From NCBI GenBank assembly GCA_947034885.2, contig OX344750.2:47653821-47717820 (forward strand): a stretch of DNA of 64,000 nucleotides. Direction: 5' to 3'. A program made the translations under genes and the position numbers. Positions 9,900 to 20,527 of the stretch are shown one piece after another. The DNA comes from Thuidium tamariscinum (lineage: Eukaryota > Streptophyta > Bryopsida > Hypnales > Thuidiaceae). A model generated the notes under the pieces. The model saw only the letters and a program-made list of their open reading frames with translations. It was not told the origin of the DNA and searched no databases. Within the stretch, counting starts at the first letter, position 1. Every line of letters starts with the position of its first letter.

Positions 9900-10560
9900 C
9901 CTTACCCAAGTCAGGAGGACCCCTGGAGAAGGCGAGTAACCACAGTCTGAACCTTATTCCTCTCAGAATTTCCATTATTAACGTCCTAAACCCTAATGCA
10001 CAACCAGTTTCTCCGAATCTTTGCGAAGTTCATCAAAATTTACACTGGTTCAAAACCGTAATGGGCAATTACAAAACAATTGCACAATCTTTACAGAAAA
10101 ATGCAGAACCTTTCCTATCAGCGACTCCAAAGAAACATTCAGAATTCAAACTGCTATTAAAAAAATGCAGTAGGCACGGGATTCTTACCTTCCGAGAAGC
10201 ACCTAAACCAAGTCCTGCTGTGGAAGTGCACTCGACAACCCAAAAAACAAATTGCAAGTTCTGCAGTTCTCACAGAGGTTCGCTGTCAATTACCGTAAGT
10301 GATCACCTCGAGGTACACTCCTCTCAGGTGGAATCCTAAACCCTGAATAATGTGATGACCTAAACGCATTGAAACAGAAGAAGTTACGAGCTCCGTAATC
10401 CTAATTTACAGCTTCGAATTGCAGACCAAGCGCCAAAACCTAAACCCTAAACCCTGGCAATCCTGTTACCAGAAATCGGAAAAGCTCTTTCTACAAATGC
10501 AGCAAGAAGTTCATTAGGAAGCGCTTAGCTTGAAAATCTGAAGCTAGGTTCCTAAACTAC
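9900..10560. other. Leader or upstream region of the large cargo gene
   Basis: Non-coding, moderately AT-rich. It contains several plant telo-box-like AAACCCTA words (near 9990, 10337 and 10437-10455). These are common in plant promoters, but here are only suggestive. Confidence 0.35.
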
Positions 10561-10599
10561 AAGAAGAATAGGAATCCTACGATGAAGCCCACACACCTG

Positions 10600-11160
10600 A
10601 GAGGTTTCTGAATACGCCGCAGCCGCCGCTTCTCCGGACCAGCCCCCGCTCACCGCGCACACAACGTTCACACACCGAAGCACCCCTCAATCACGACCTT
10701 CCCCGCAGAATTGCAACCCCACCGCGTGAAGATCCCGACGATTGCGCGGACTCCCAGGAGTAACCCAGATCACAAAACCCCACAACCCACGAAAGACCCC
10801 TTCGCTAAGAACACGAGAAGTGCACACACAACAGAGCAATGCAGAGGAGATGCAAATATAAAGAACACGCGAAGGAAGTCTCCCAACAAGGAAGCGCTTG
10901 CGGCCGAGGAAACCACGCAGACAGGAACGCGGCCGAGGAAGCGCTTGCGGCCGAGGAAGGGAGACGACCAGCCGAACCTCTCCGCCCCGGTAGTTCCCGA
11001 ACCTGCCAGCCGCCCGTTCATTGCCGAACCAGCCTGGCCTACTTACGTGGCCGAACCTGCCTGCCGCCCCGGTCTTTGCCGAACCTGTCTAAGAGGTTTC
11101 CCAGGCCTGACCTCCTCCGAACCTGCGTATGAGGTTTGGGTAACCGTGAACTCGAACGAA
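10600..11160. promoter_or_regulatory. GC-rich island upstream of the minus-strand cargo genes
   Basis: A GC-rich stretch set in AT-rich DNA, placed where the promoter of the minus-strand gene would be expected. It contains a direct repeat, GGAAGCGCTTGCGGCCGAGG, at about 10890 and 10937, and four or five spaced copies of CCGAACCTGCC or variants between 10990 and 11130. A 162-codon plus-strand frame (10711-11199) runs through it but reads as repeat translation (AEPA, EPAC), so I do not call it a gene. Confidence 0.35.
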
Positions 11161-11199
11161 ATTCCTAGATACATTGTCTCCGTTTGGATGAAAACATAG

Positions 11200-14100
11200 A
11201 GGAGTCCCTTTTTTGTAGACGAAGTAGATGAAGAATGGTTAGTATGTAACAGTAGAAGTTTAGGAATGCAATTCACCCATTTATCTCCCCATTTGGATAA
11301 AGAATTGGATGGATCAGTCTCTATTTTTAGAGTAAGAATTTTTTTGTATAACAATCAAAGGTTTAGCTTAACAATTAAAGTTTATATATAACGATAAAAG
11401 TTTGTACGTAACATTGAAAAAATGATCCACCAATTTCTATGAGACAAAGTACCCTAAAAATTCTTTACATCTACATATAAGCAATTTCATATTCAGTGTG
11501 AATAGCATTGGTAAATTTCATGCAAAATAATTTTTTTTCTATTTGAACTAGGAAGCAAACCAAGATTCGGTGTACACTACAACTTTCACACCTACAAATA
11601 AAGTATGCCTAAGCTTTTTAAATCTTTAGTGTAAAGTGCAAGTTGAAGCACCTTTCAAAGTATCGTGCATTTATTTTGATGATAATGCAAAATGAACTAG
11701 TATGAAAATTTGAATAAGAGCATTGAATTTGAACAACATATAAGCATTAAAGAATTTTCAGAAGTTCCTAATTCAAAATAGAAAGCGTCCCACAAGAGCT
11801 ATTTTAATTTTGTATGCAAAGTGACACGAGCATGGAGTATTTTTGTTATTACAAAAATAGTTGAGTGATCTCTCTATAAGAGATCAACCACATATAGTTC
11901 TCTATTCTTCTAAAATTAATAATTCTTTTAATTATAATTTTTGTTAAGTGAACATTCCCTAAGAATAAAGAACATAGAAGGACAAATTATATTAACGTGT
12001 TGTACTATACCGTAGAACCCTTCTTTTAAAGTAATTTTTAAATTTACAATAATTTTTTCTTAAAATGACTTCAAATTCAATCGAAGTTTTAGGCTTAATG
12101 CTATTCATCAATTATTTTGTTTCAAAAAACATAATTAAAGGAATTTGAACCTAAACAACTTCTTGAAATACAAACTACTTAAAATAGAAATTTGGGTAAG
12201 TTTTAATTAACTTCAAATTTCTGCAAACACCAGATTCTCGTGCCTTGGGTAGTTAGGGGTTAATGTACAAGAAGGTACTCTGAATACGTTTTTGAAATCT
12301 GGAATGCCTTCATTCAAAAGAATGTCCAAAGTGACAATTATCATTCCTTAAACATATTTACAAGAGAAAAAAATTGAGCAAGTTCCAAAGGCATATAGCA
12401 TCCATGTTCTATGAGAAATGTTCATGTCACATGTTGAATTCTTTGGAGTTCTTTATTTCCAAAGAAAATGCCAACTACGTTGTTGATCCCTAAACCCTTC
12501 AAATACAAAAATACCATTATTCTTATGTAGAGAACTAAGGAAAAAATAATGTACAATTTCCAAAGTCATAGAATGTCCATGTTCTATGGCAAATTCCCTT
12601 GTGATGTGCAATGCTGACCAGAACTCAGTTTTACTACATAAGCGTTGAGTTTCCCATTGTTCTTAATTATGTGGAAAGCAACAAATACATAGACATTTAC
12701 GTATCCTAAATAGAAGCAAAAAGTAGGGAAAGATCCAAACTCGTAGAACATACATGTTCTATGAACAATCTCATGTAATGTACACGATTGAGTCCTTGAA
12801 ACCTAGAAGTCATTTGCCATGAAGTTATCAAAAGGGATGAACATTTGAAGATTTATGTGTGTCACGTAAACAAAAATAACGTGCAGAAGTTACCAAGTTA
12901 CTAATTCCTATAAAATATTTTGGAATTGCTGAAAATACCGTTTTTTATGGAGAGGGCCATCTCTGTCAATTTGTAAAAATGAAGTACAACAATGCCTTTC
13001 ATTGAGGACTTACTTGACAGAAATTTAACCTCAAGTTTTCTAAAGTTGTATGTAGCGTTCTCACAAAATCTTAGCCTTGAAGTTGCATAATTATAGAGTT
13101 ATCTCTACATATTAAATACGAACTTGAACTCATAGGTTATCGTTTAGAAATGAAACCTATTTTTGGAGTGCCCAAATTTTATTGATTTTCAACTTAACCG
13201 AGATATACTTTCTATAATAAACCCTATTTTAAGCAATACAAAGCATCTCAAATAGTAAGTACTACGAGATATTATTCAAATTTTTAAAATTCGCTCATGA
13301 CAGATGTCGATGGGAATATAGAACTCAGTATTGACAATGATATGATTAATTACTAGACATTCATGATTTCTCAAATGTATATAGTGCACTATAGAAAGTC
13401 ATAACCGTAGAGAGCACTTACTGTATGAATTACTAATTATTAGTATAGTGATGAAGTCCAACTCCAATCATTAGGAATAACTACTTCATCATCATTGACA
13501 ATAGTTCACTTGCCTGAATACATAAATAACGTGTACTTGTCCACAACTCACATCATTGAATAGAGCACTATGTATTATTTTCATGACTATCTATGCCTAA
13601 TTCCTAAGAACTAAGGCCTTCCAATGTATAATTACATATGTAAAACAAATAAAAATGATACAAAACATTTATAAATATTTTATGCTATAATGAAGAGGGT
13701 TTGTTTCTAGGATTCAAATACAATGTAATGTATGTACATAATTTGCGAAATATGCAATGTGAACGTTTCACAAATAATGACGGTGTGGCCCTTTTTCGTT
13801 TTCCAATCTTGAATTAGGCAATTCGATGCCATGATATTCAAATTCGTGCTTGAAATAGGGTGTCCAAGGACTTTACAACTTTCACGTATTTTTTTTGGCT
13901 TCCCTTGACGTGGAGTTTTTGACATTTGAGGGATTTGGGTTCGAAGTCAAACAATGGCAGTGCGGCCCTTTTTTATTTTCCAATCTCGAATTAGGCAATT
14001 CGATGCCATGATATTAAAATAGCAAAAGTCTTTCACTGTAAAATTTACTTTTACGTTAGTATTTAGGTTTTTAAGAAAATGGAAATTCAAAATTTGTGGG

Positions 14101-15060
14101 AAATTCATACAACATTAATGTTTTCAATGTGTAAATTCATACAATATTAAAAGTGTAAATCGTGGCCCTTACTTTTGTACAAATGAAATGAAAAGTCTTA
14201 TATGGCTTCCTCATTATGTCACAAGATCTTAGGGCTACAAGAGAAACAAAAGCTATAAAATCATGAAACACACATGTTCCATGGTTTTTTACCATCAACT
14301 GCTTATAATTGGTCTAACACTTTTTTCCTAACCGTTAATCCTAAAGCATCCAATTTTGAGAATACTATTCATAATCTCATACAGAATGTGTTAGAAAATG
14401 AGAAGCATGTTAGTAGACAGAAACTAGAAATTGTCAAATAATGTAGAAGTCATGCACCACAATTTTTACAAATGAAAGGCTTCAACATGTTCAAAACGTA
14501 GTGTTGAAAGGAATCATTAAAAAAATGGTGCAATTTTGTAAAGAAATTTACAAAATCTCTTGTGCTTCGAAAATTACGTGCAATTGATAGGAAAAAAAAT
14601 GAAGTTGTAAAATCACAGAACACTGAAGTTCCATACTAATTTCAAATGACATCTTCATTACATGTGTAAAACTCTTTTTCAAAAATCGTAAATACTACAG
14701 CTTCTAACATGAAGAGAAAATGTGCACAACCTTTCAATTTCTGAAAATGGCATATGAATTAGTGGTCATGAAATATACAAGTTCAGATTCCTTAAACCCT
14801 AGAGTTGAACCCTAAACCCATATTCTAAACCTTAGCCATGAGTACCTATGAGATGCCTAGAACAACTGCAAAAAGTCGCTGGAATTTAAAGGCATGCTGA
14901 AATAGTAGTAGGTAGGTGGGAAAAAGTCATTGAAGACAATAATAGATTAATACTATAGGCATCGAAGTCTTTGTTGCCCGCGATTGAATGCACCTAGGAA
15001 GTTGCACCGTACAACTGTAAAAGTGACCCGAAATTCCGAAGTTCCCGAGGAATGTGGGAA
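11200..15060. other. AT-rich non-coding centre of the 18-kb element
   Basis: Nearly 4 kb without a credible coding frame, RNA gene or palindrome copy. A short block is duplicated: GGCCCTTTTTCGTTTTCCAATC... at about 13790 and GGCCCTTTTTTATTTTCCAATC... at about 13965, each followed by GAATTAGGCAATTCGATGCC. Otherwise I see nothing. It separates the two divergent transcription units. Confidence 0.45.
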
Positions 15061-15107
15061 GAAAGGTGCATGTACCGGACAGGTGTTTGCGGAATTTGAA
15101 ATGAAAA

Positions 15108-15167
15108 TTTTGGCGGAAAAGTTTTCCCGCCTCTCCCCTCGCGCCCGCTCCCATCTTTCCGCGGGAA
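15108..15167 (+). promoter_or_regulatory. E2F-like site cluster upstream of the transposase gene
   Basis: Three words fit the E2F class within 60 bp: TTTTGGCGGAAAA (15108-15120), TTTTCCCGCC (15122-15131) and TTTCCGCGGGAA (15156-15167). The island is GC-rich inside AT-rich DNA and about 1.2 kb upstream of the transposase ATG. In plants and animals E2F sites drive S-phase expression; applying that here is inference. Confidence 0.45.
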
Positions 15168-15579
15168 CTGCACGAGCACGGCGGATGAGCTCACAGCGAA
15201 GCGAAGCGAGGCTTTTCAATTCTTGCATTGTCGGCTGTGCTCTCCGGTCCATCGCATTCTTGTGAGCATTTAGTCCATTCATTTCTTTGAGTTCTTGACA
15301 CACTTGCTGAGCGGACGTAGGAAGTTTACTTCCTACCAAGTTTCTGTTTAGTTCTTGTAGGTTGGTGCAGGAAGTGGTACTTGCGGGTCATATTGAATCT
15401 CTTCTTTCATGCAGGTACGATATCTGAAGGTCTGAACAATTCGTGAATATTGTCTTCGTAGCTTTGTCATTGGAGCGAGGAATTTGTTGGAGATTAATTT
15501 CTGTAGTCGACTCAGAGCGATTCCGAAATTTGTGCCGTAAATTCTGGACCACAATTGTGTTTTGGCATTGATTAGTACA

Positions 15580-16332
15580 TTATATTCGAGTCGAAGATAA
15601 CCGAAGTGGATCTTCAGTATATGTTATGTAATTGTCACTGACAAATCCAACAACATGTATCTTCGAGTCGAAGATAACGATAGGGGGAGTGTAGTCCTTT
15701 GAAATTGAGTCGTAATTTCAGAATTCAAAAGAAATCATACTTCACTGCTAATGTCGCCGTCAACTATCTTCGAGTCGAAGATATCAAGATCTTTCTTCGA
15801 ATGAATGTTTCAGAGTACTATTATCTTCAATTCGAAGGAACTTAAGTTAAGTATGTTTGATGTAAAGATTGTGTAAACAGACGTCTTCAACAGGAAATTG
15901 TTTCTTGATCAAAGTTTTGCATCTGAGTGTTGAGGACTGAAGGACATGCAAGGCATTTGTCCTTAGGACTAACAGAGATAGAAACCATGTATCTTCGAGT
16001 CGAAGATAACACAGTCAACTATCATGAACTAACTGACATAACAATTTCCTTATCTTCGAGTCGAAGATAGTCATCGGGTATTAGAGACTTTGGTCTTTCA
16101 GAACTTATCGTTTTGAAAGTGGGGAATGATACGTCAGTGCGAAGTTTTTTGTGAAGTGAGCTCTTACGATAGCAAATACATAGACAGGATGGCTTTATAC
16201 ATACGTATATGCTTATAGTAGGATGTACATCGCCTATTACAATCTCAGTCAATTCTTACGTACTTAACGGCTTCTCTGTATATTTCTATTAGACATCTTA
16301 CAAATACATTCCTTATCTTCAAGTCGATGATA
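15580..16332. repeat. Palindrome cluster in the leader of the transposase gene
   Basis: Seven copies in 750 bp: 15580-15600 (one mismatch), 15658-15676, 15765-15783, 15823-15839 (degenerate), 15990-16008, 16051-16069 and 16314-16332 (two changes). The perfect form is TATCTTCGAGTCGAAGATA. The last copy sits just upstream of the acceptor that precedes the transposase start. Confidence 0.9.
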
Positions 16333-16358
16333 TGTATGTTCTGTTTTCTTTTTGCAGA

Positions 16359-19214
16359 ATGGACTATCATGGACCACATGACTTTGTTACTCCAATTCCT
16401 ACACTTCCACTTGATGTTCGTTTGTGTGACGGAACACCTCGTACAAAATGGGTCACGCAGCCTGTCACTCTTCAAGATGTGGACGGAGTGGACGTTGCAA
16501 GGGGAGTCATTCAGAATGTTGACCCTGAGCTATGCATTGATCAGAATGGGAAGTGTCTCGGTGATGATCGAGTTGCTGTTCACATTGCGGAGTCCTTGAA
16601 TGAGGAGTTGTTCTCAGCTGCAAATATGTGGTCTTTGCGTTCTTGGCCCATTAGGAGAGTGTTTCTGCATGATGGTGTTTCTTTGTACGACCACGATGAA
16701 ACGCATAAGTACAATGTAGCCATGAACCCCAAAAAAATTCGAAAGGGAGTTCGAGCATATGAAACATCTCGTGTCAAAATTGATCCTGAAATCCCTCCGA
16801 AGAAGGAACTTCTCATGACTATGGAATCGATCACAGACGTTTCTACAAGAACTTGTTGTGAGAAGAATTGTGTTCAACCTTTTCCGCGTGCACAAATTCA
16901 AGCAATAAGGACCGACTTGTATGGAGGAAATGACTACAAGGCTCGCAACAAGACCCTTCTGGAGGTGCATAGGCAAATCCATAGAGATGGTAGTGGGAAA
17001 GAGATGATCACCTTAAAAGACCGGGAAGTATGTCCTACTGCTTGGTGGATCATTCATGGGATTGCAAAATGTATGTACTATAGGTACAAAGAGAAAGCTA
17101 GAAATGGGATGCAAGCTGATGTGCATGGGAACATGGGAAGCAAGAAGCCTCGTATGCAAACTCTTCAAGCTACTGCCACACTTCGGAAGTTAATTGAGTC
17201 AGATGTTGATAAAATGCCACACAAGACAAGGACACTCCAGTCTGGGGAGAAAGTCACTGCCATGGTTCTCCCATCCTCGTTTCGTTGGAGTGATCAATTG
17301 GAAACAATCAATGAATCCAATGCTACGTTCAATTTGCCACCAATTTCTTCCAGTAGTTTGAGTAATATTCGTCGTGATTCTTTCCCTGAGTTCGCTGCAA
17401 AGGCTCGTGGAGATTCATTTGCTAGATGTGGATTGTGTGACAAATACAATCAGCTGAGAAGTGTTTGTGTGGGTGAAGAGGCAAAATCAAAATGGGAACA
17501 ACTGAAGAAAGTCCACAATCAAGGGCAATTGGCTCATAGACAACTCTACTACGGACATCGTGATCAATCAGTAAAAACGCCAGATAAGGTGTTGTGCATT
17601 ATTCACGACAAGATGGATCATTCCAAGACTGCTTCTCCACACTTTTCCCACAAGACTAAAGTGACAGAGTCGTTCATGAAAATGCCTGTTGCAGTTACAG
17701 GTATGATTGCTCATAGGCATGGGGATGTGCGATATGCACACTATGGTTTGGGCATTTATCCAACTGATTCAAATCATACCATAGGGTCGATTGCAAGGTT
17801 GTTGCGTGATTTGGAAGGAGCTCCAAAGAATTCATCGCGCAAGTTATTTTCAATTGAAGATAATCAGTCCACGTTGACGAAGGCGCTTTTAAATGGAGCT
17901 GAAACTTGTTTGGACTCTCTTCTTCCACCTCCAAATGAACCTCTTCCAGCTAAACCTCTTCCCCCTGTTCTAATGTTACAGCTGGACAATTGTTCAGGGG
18001 ACAACAAGAATCGTTATGTTTTTGGTTTTTGCTCTTTACTTGTGTGCAAAGGCATTTTTCGTGAAGTTTACATCAACTTTCTCATTGTGGGACACACTCA
18101 TGAAGACATTGATGCTCTCTTTGGTCGATGGAGCTCAAGATTAAAGACAAATAACTATCCAACACTTCCGAGGCTTATGAAGTCCTTCATGGATACTGAA
18201 GAGCACCCTGTGATTCCTCATCTCATTGAAGAAGTTCCTGACTTCAAGGCGTTCGTACATGGATACCTCGGCACGGGTGGGGACTTCCTAGAGGGTCATT
18301 CCAGATCTCAACAATTCAAGTTCTTCAAGGACTGTAATGGATGGCCTTTGATGGAATATAAACATTTGTGTACGGATGATAAGTGGTTGCCTGAGGATGG
18401 CAAGGGGATTAGATTATGGTCTGAGACTGCAGACGGACTTCCTAAAGTACCAATAGGAAGTCCTCCACCTTTAATTCCTGAACCAATGAAGGCTCTTCTA
18501 GACATAAAGAAGGGTTTGAATGGTTTTGTTGAGTATTGGAAAAAAATGGCAAATGACGATTATACAGGAGAGTTCAGGCGAAAGAATGGCGCCTTGGAAG
18601 ATTATTGGAAAGGCGTTCGAGTGGCTTTGGATGCACCTCTTCAAGTGCGTGAGTCATTACTTGATGGATTCTGGCCGGCCTCCAGGATTGCCCCTGACGA
18701 AACAGATCGCATGCAAAGAGATGGCACATTGCATGAAGAAGATGCAGAAGATGCGCCGTTCGTTGGACGTAGACGTGATCGACCGCGTCCTTCATTCCGT
18801 GTTAATATTGATACGCACGAGGGTTCTTTCATTGCAGTGCGCCCCGCTGATGGTGATCCTAAACCATTTTGGCTTGCCAGGGCCATCACAGCTCCAAGTC
18901 CAGATCCAGGGCATATGCATATGATCAGAATTCAATACTGGACACCTACCTCAAATCGACACATTAATATGGATACCTATGAAGGATGGGATATGAAACA
19001 AGGGAATGTGTGGCATGAGGACACTGCGATCAAGCCAACATGGTCAAGTACGGGTTGTATCCTAACAACTTGGAAGCCTCGTTTTCGAGAAAATACTAAG
19101 AAACCAAAAGTGTCAATTCCAAGTTTACAAATTGGCATTATTAAGGCATCATTGGCAGCCTTGACAATGAATGATCGCAATGATGAAGATGATGAGTCAA
19201 TGGAGGAGGAATGA
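16359..19214 (+). CDS. Putative DDE-type transposase of the 18-kb element (DUF7869-like)
   Basis: A single open exon of 951 codons. The ATG at 16359 lies two bases after a strong acceptor (TTTTCTTTTTGCAG); nine further in-frame codons upstream are probably intron. Cysteine motifs occur at C166/C167/C171 (CCEKNC) and C357/C360/C370 (CGLCDKY...), possibly zinc-binding. The second half has IIHDKMDHSK (D417, D420), LQLDNCSGDNKNR (D543) and GHTHEDIDALFG (E582, D583, D585). The spacing, D420 to D543 then 39 residues to E582, fits an RNase-H-fold DDE triad. The block matches what I recall as the DUF7869 domain of non-seed plants and other eukaryotes; its role as a transposase is inferred from the triad and from its place inside TIRs. 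The C-terminus is acidic (DEDDESMEEE). No frame damage is seen. A polyadenylation signal follows at 19418. Confidence 0.8.
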   Translation: MDYHGPHDFVTPIPTLPLDVRLCDGTPRTKWVTQPVTLQDVDGVDVARGVIQNVDPELCIDQNGKCLGDDRVAVHIAESLNEELFSAANMWSLRSWPIRRVFLHDGVSLYDHDETHKYNVAMNPKKIRKGVRAYETSRVKIDPEIPPKKELLMTMESITDVSTRTCCEKNCVQPFPRAQIQAIRTDLYGGNDYKARNKTLLEVHRQIHRDGSGKEMITLKDREVCPTAWWIIHGIAKCMYYRYKEKARNGMQADVHGNMGSKKPRMQTLQATATLRKLIESDVDKMPHKTRTLQSGEKVTAMVLPSSFRWSDQLETINESNATFNLPPISSSSLSNIRRDSFPEFAAKARGDSFARCGLCDKYNQLRSVCVGEEAKSKWEQLKKVHNQGQLAHRQLYYGHRDQSVKTPDKVLCIIHDKMDHSKTASPHFSHKTKVTESFMKMPVAVTGMIAHRHGDVRYAHYGLGIYPTDSNHTIGSIARLLRDLEGAPKNSSRKLFSIEDNQSTLTKALLNGAETCLDSLLPPPNEPLPAKPLPPVLMLQLDNCSGDNKNRYVFGFCSLLVCKGIFREVYINFLIVGHTHEDIDALFGRWSSRLKTNNYPTLPRLMKSFMDTEEHPVIPHLIEEVPDFKAFVHGYLGTGGDFLEGHSRSQQFKFFKDCNGWPLMEYKHLCTDDKWLPEDGKGIRLWSETADGLPKVPIGSPPPLIPEPMKALLDIKKGLNGFVEYWKKMANDDYTGEFRRKNGALEDYWKGVRVALDAPLQVRESLLDGFWPASRIAPDETDRMQRDGTLHEEDAEDAPFVGRRRDRPRPSFRVNIDTHEGSFIAVRPADGDPKPFWLARAITAPSPDPGHMHMIRIQYWTPTSNRHINMDTYEGWDMKQGNVWHEDTAIKPTWSSTGCILTTWKPRFRENTKKPKVSIPSLQIGIIKASLAALTMNDRNDEDDESMEEE

Positions 19215-19417
19215 ATATTTTATAGTTCGAATAGTAGATTGCAGTTGTTGTATTTCAATTTCTAGATAGTGTTCTCATTGTAGTTGGAAGTATTGAAAAT
19301 GATATTTATAATGAATATTTTATAGATGTAGTAGTACATTTCAGTTGTTGTATTTCAATTGGTAGATTGCTTTTCTTAATGTCGTATGACAGTGATATTT
19401 GTATGTTTATGTAGTAC

Positions 19418-19423
19418 AATAAA
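19418..19423 (+). terminator. Candidate polyadenylation signal of the transposase gene
   Basis: AATAAA about 200 bp after the stop codon, in an AT-rich 3' region, inside the right TIR of the element. Confidence 0.45.
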
Positions 19424-19808
19424 TGGATATGCCATTCATCACACTATTGTGAGTATGTAGTGAATACGGATTTCTATTAATAGTAAATTTATATTTTTTA
19501 CAATTGTATCTCAAAAAGTTGTGCGTACAAAATATTTCCTTGCATAAAAGAGTTGGTGACCTTTAAAAGTATTCATTTAAGAAAAATGTATTCTAATTTA
19601 CGAAATGATTTGAGTATTTTCTTTACTTGTAAAACAATTGAAAGAAAAAAATTGGATATTTATAGTAGGTATTTGAAATTTGTTTCAATAAAATAATAAT
19701 AACTAAGTATAGTTTTTGGCATTTTCCAGTCTCAATTTAATGAGAAGTCTCAATTTAATGAAATCTTTTTTTGCCTTAAAATAGAAAGTCATTAAAATGA
19801 GACCACAA

Positions 19809-19836
19809 TTTGTCTCATTTTAACAAATAAGGCCTT
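19809..19836 (-). repeat. Right terminal inverted repeat of the 18-kb element
   Basis: Read on the minus strand it begins AAGGCCTTATTTG. Inverted and direct copies of the AAAATGAGAC word lie just inside (19794-19803) with two GTCTCAATTTAATGA variants at 19729-19743 and 19747-19761. TTAT follows at 19837-19840. Confidence 0.85.
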
Positions 19837-19840
19837 TTAT

Positions 19841-20484
19841 CATCACTTTCATCCAAAGAAATTAGAGTTACAATATTTTTAGAATTTGTAAATGTGCGCG
19901 CCACTGAGCTATATTATGTAGCATATACATCATACAAAAATATCTAAAAATTGGATTCCAAACCATATTCATAAGTTTATTAGGTGGAGAAACACACCAC
20001 CAAAATATCAACTCAAAAGCATTCATTTTGATTACTATGAACGTAGTGAATCCTTCTTCATCTAATGTGTGACAAGCGGACAAAATTAATTTTTAAATAC
20101 AAATTCTTTTTTCAAAAATTAAAAAAAAAATGGAACCCTTAAGCATGAAGTTAGTTATCTCTAATAAAAATTTCAAGGTGAAAAATTTTTGGATTCAAAA
20201 GTTAGAGTACAAAAAGAGAAAGTGGTGTCAATTGTGACATGAAATAGGACAAGTGTTCCTTGCAATGACCCCTAGTCAATCCTTCAAGGAATGAACAGTT
20301 GTTTGTTGTTCAAATATCAAAAAATCTTAAACAACTCCACAAAGGTTCAAAATACATGAAACAATTGGATATTTAGTTAGTTATCCATATGATATTGACA
20401 ATATTTTACAACAACGTATTTAGAATTCAAAATGACACAAAAGACCAATATATGCTTAATTTTGGCTCTACACTCTTTTTAGGA

Positions 20485-20527
<43 letters not shown>

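Larger units (their letters stand above)
1778..19836 (+). mobile_element. 18-kb DNA transposon with TIRs, transposase and cargo genes
   Basis: The left end (1778-1805) and the reverse complement of the right end (19809-19836) share 27 of 28 bases, starting AAGGCCTTATT and running into GTTAAAATGAGACAAA. TTAT lies directly outside both ends (1774-1777 and 19837-19840), as expected for a 4-bp target-site duplication. Sub-terminal copies of AAAATGAGAC or its variant GTCTCAATTTAATGA recur at 1793, 1812, 19729, 19747, 19794 and 19812. Inside lie a plus-strand protein with a DDE-like triad (16359-19214) and minus-strand cargo (2235-9423). Palindromes of one family occur throughout and were not seen outside it. 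Near-identical TIRs suggest a fairly recent insertion. The superfamily is not assigned; the boundaries and TSD are read directly, the autonomy is inferred. Confidence 0.85.

Noticed and set aside
10437-10456. Interstitial telomere repeat
   Set aside because: Only two TAAACCC units occur together, so these are telo-box-like promoter words rather than a telomere tract.
10711-11199. 162-codon plus-strand frame in the GC-rich island
   Set aside because: The translation is made of short repeats (EPA, PACR) from the underlying DNA repeat, with no domain and no splice context.
2643-16332. CRISPR array
   Set aside because: The repeats are palindromes at irregular spacing within plant exons and introns, with no uniform spacers and no Cas genes.
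16332-16358. Transposase start at the upstream ATG 16332
   Set aside because: The first nine codons lie within the pyrimidine tract and CAG of a strong acceptor, so they are likely intron.
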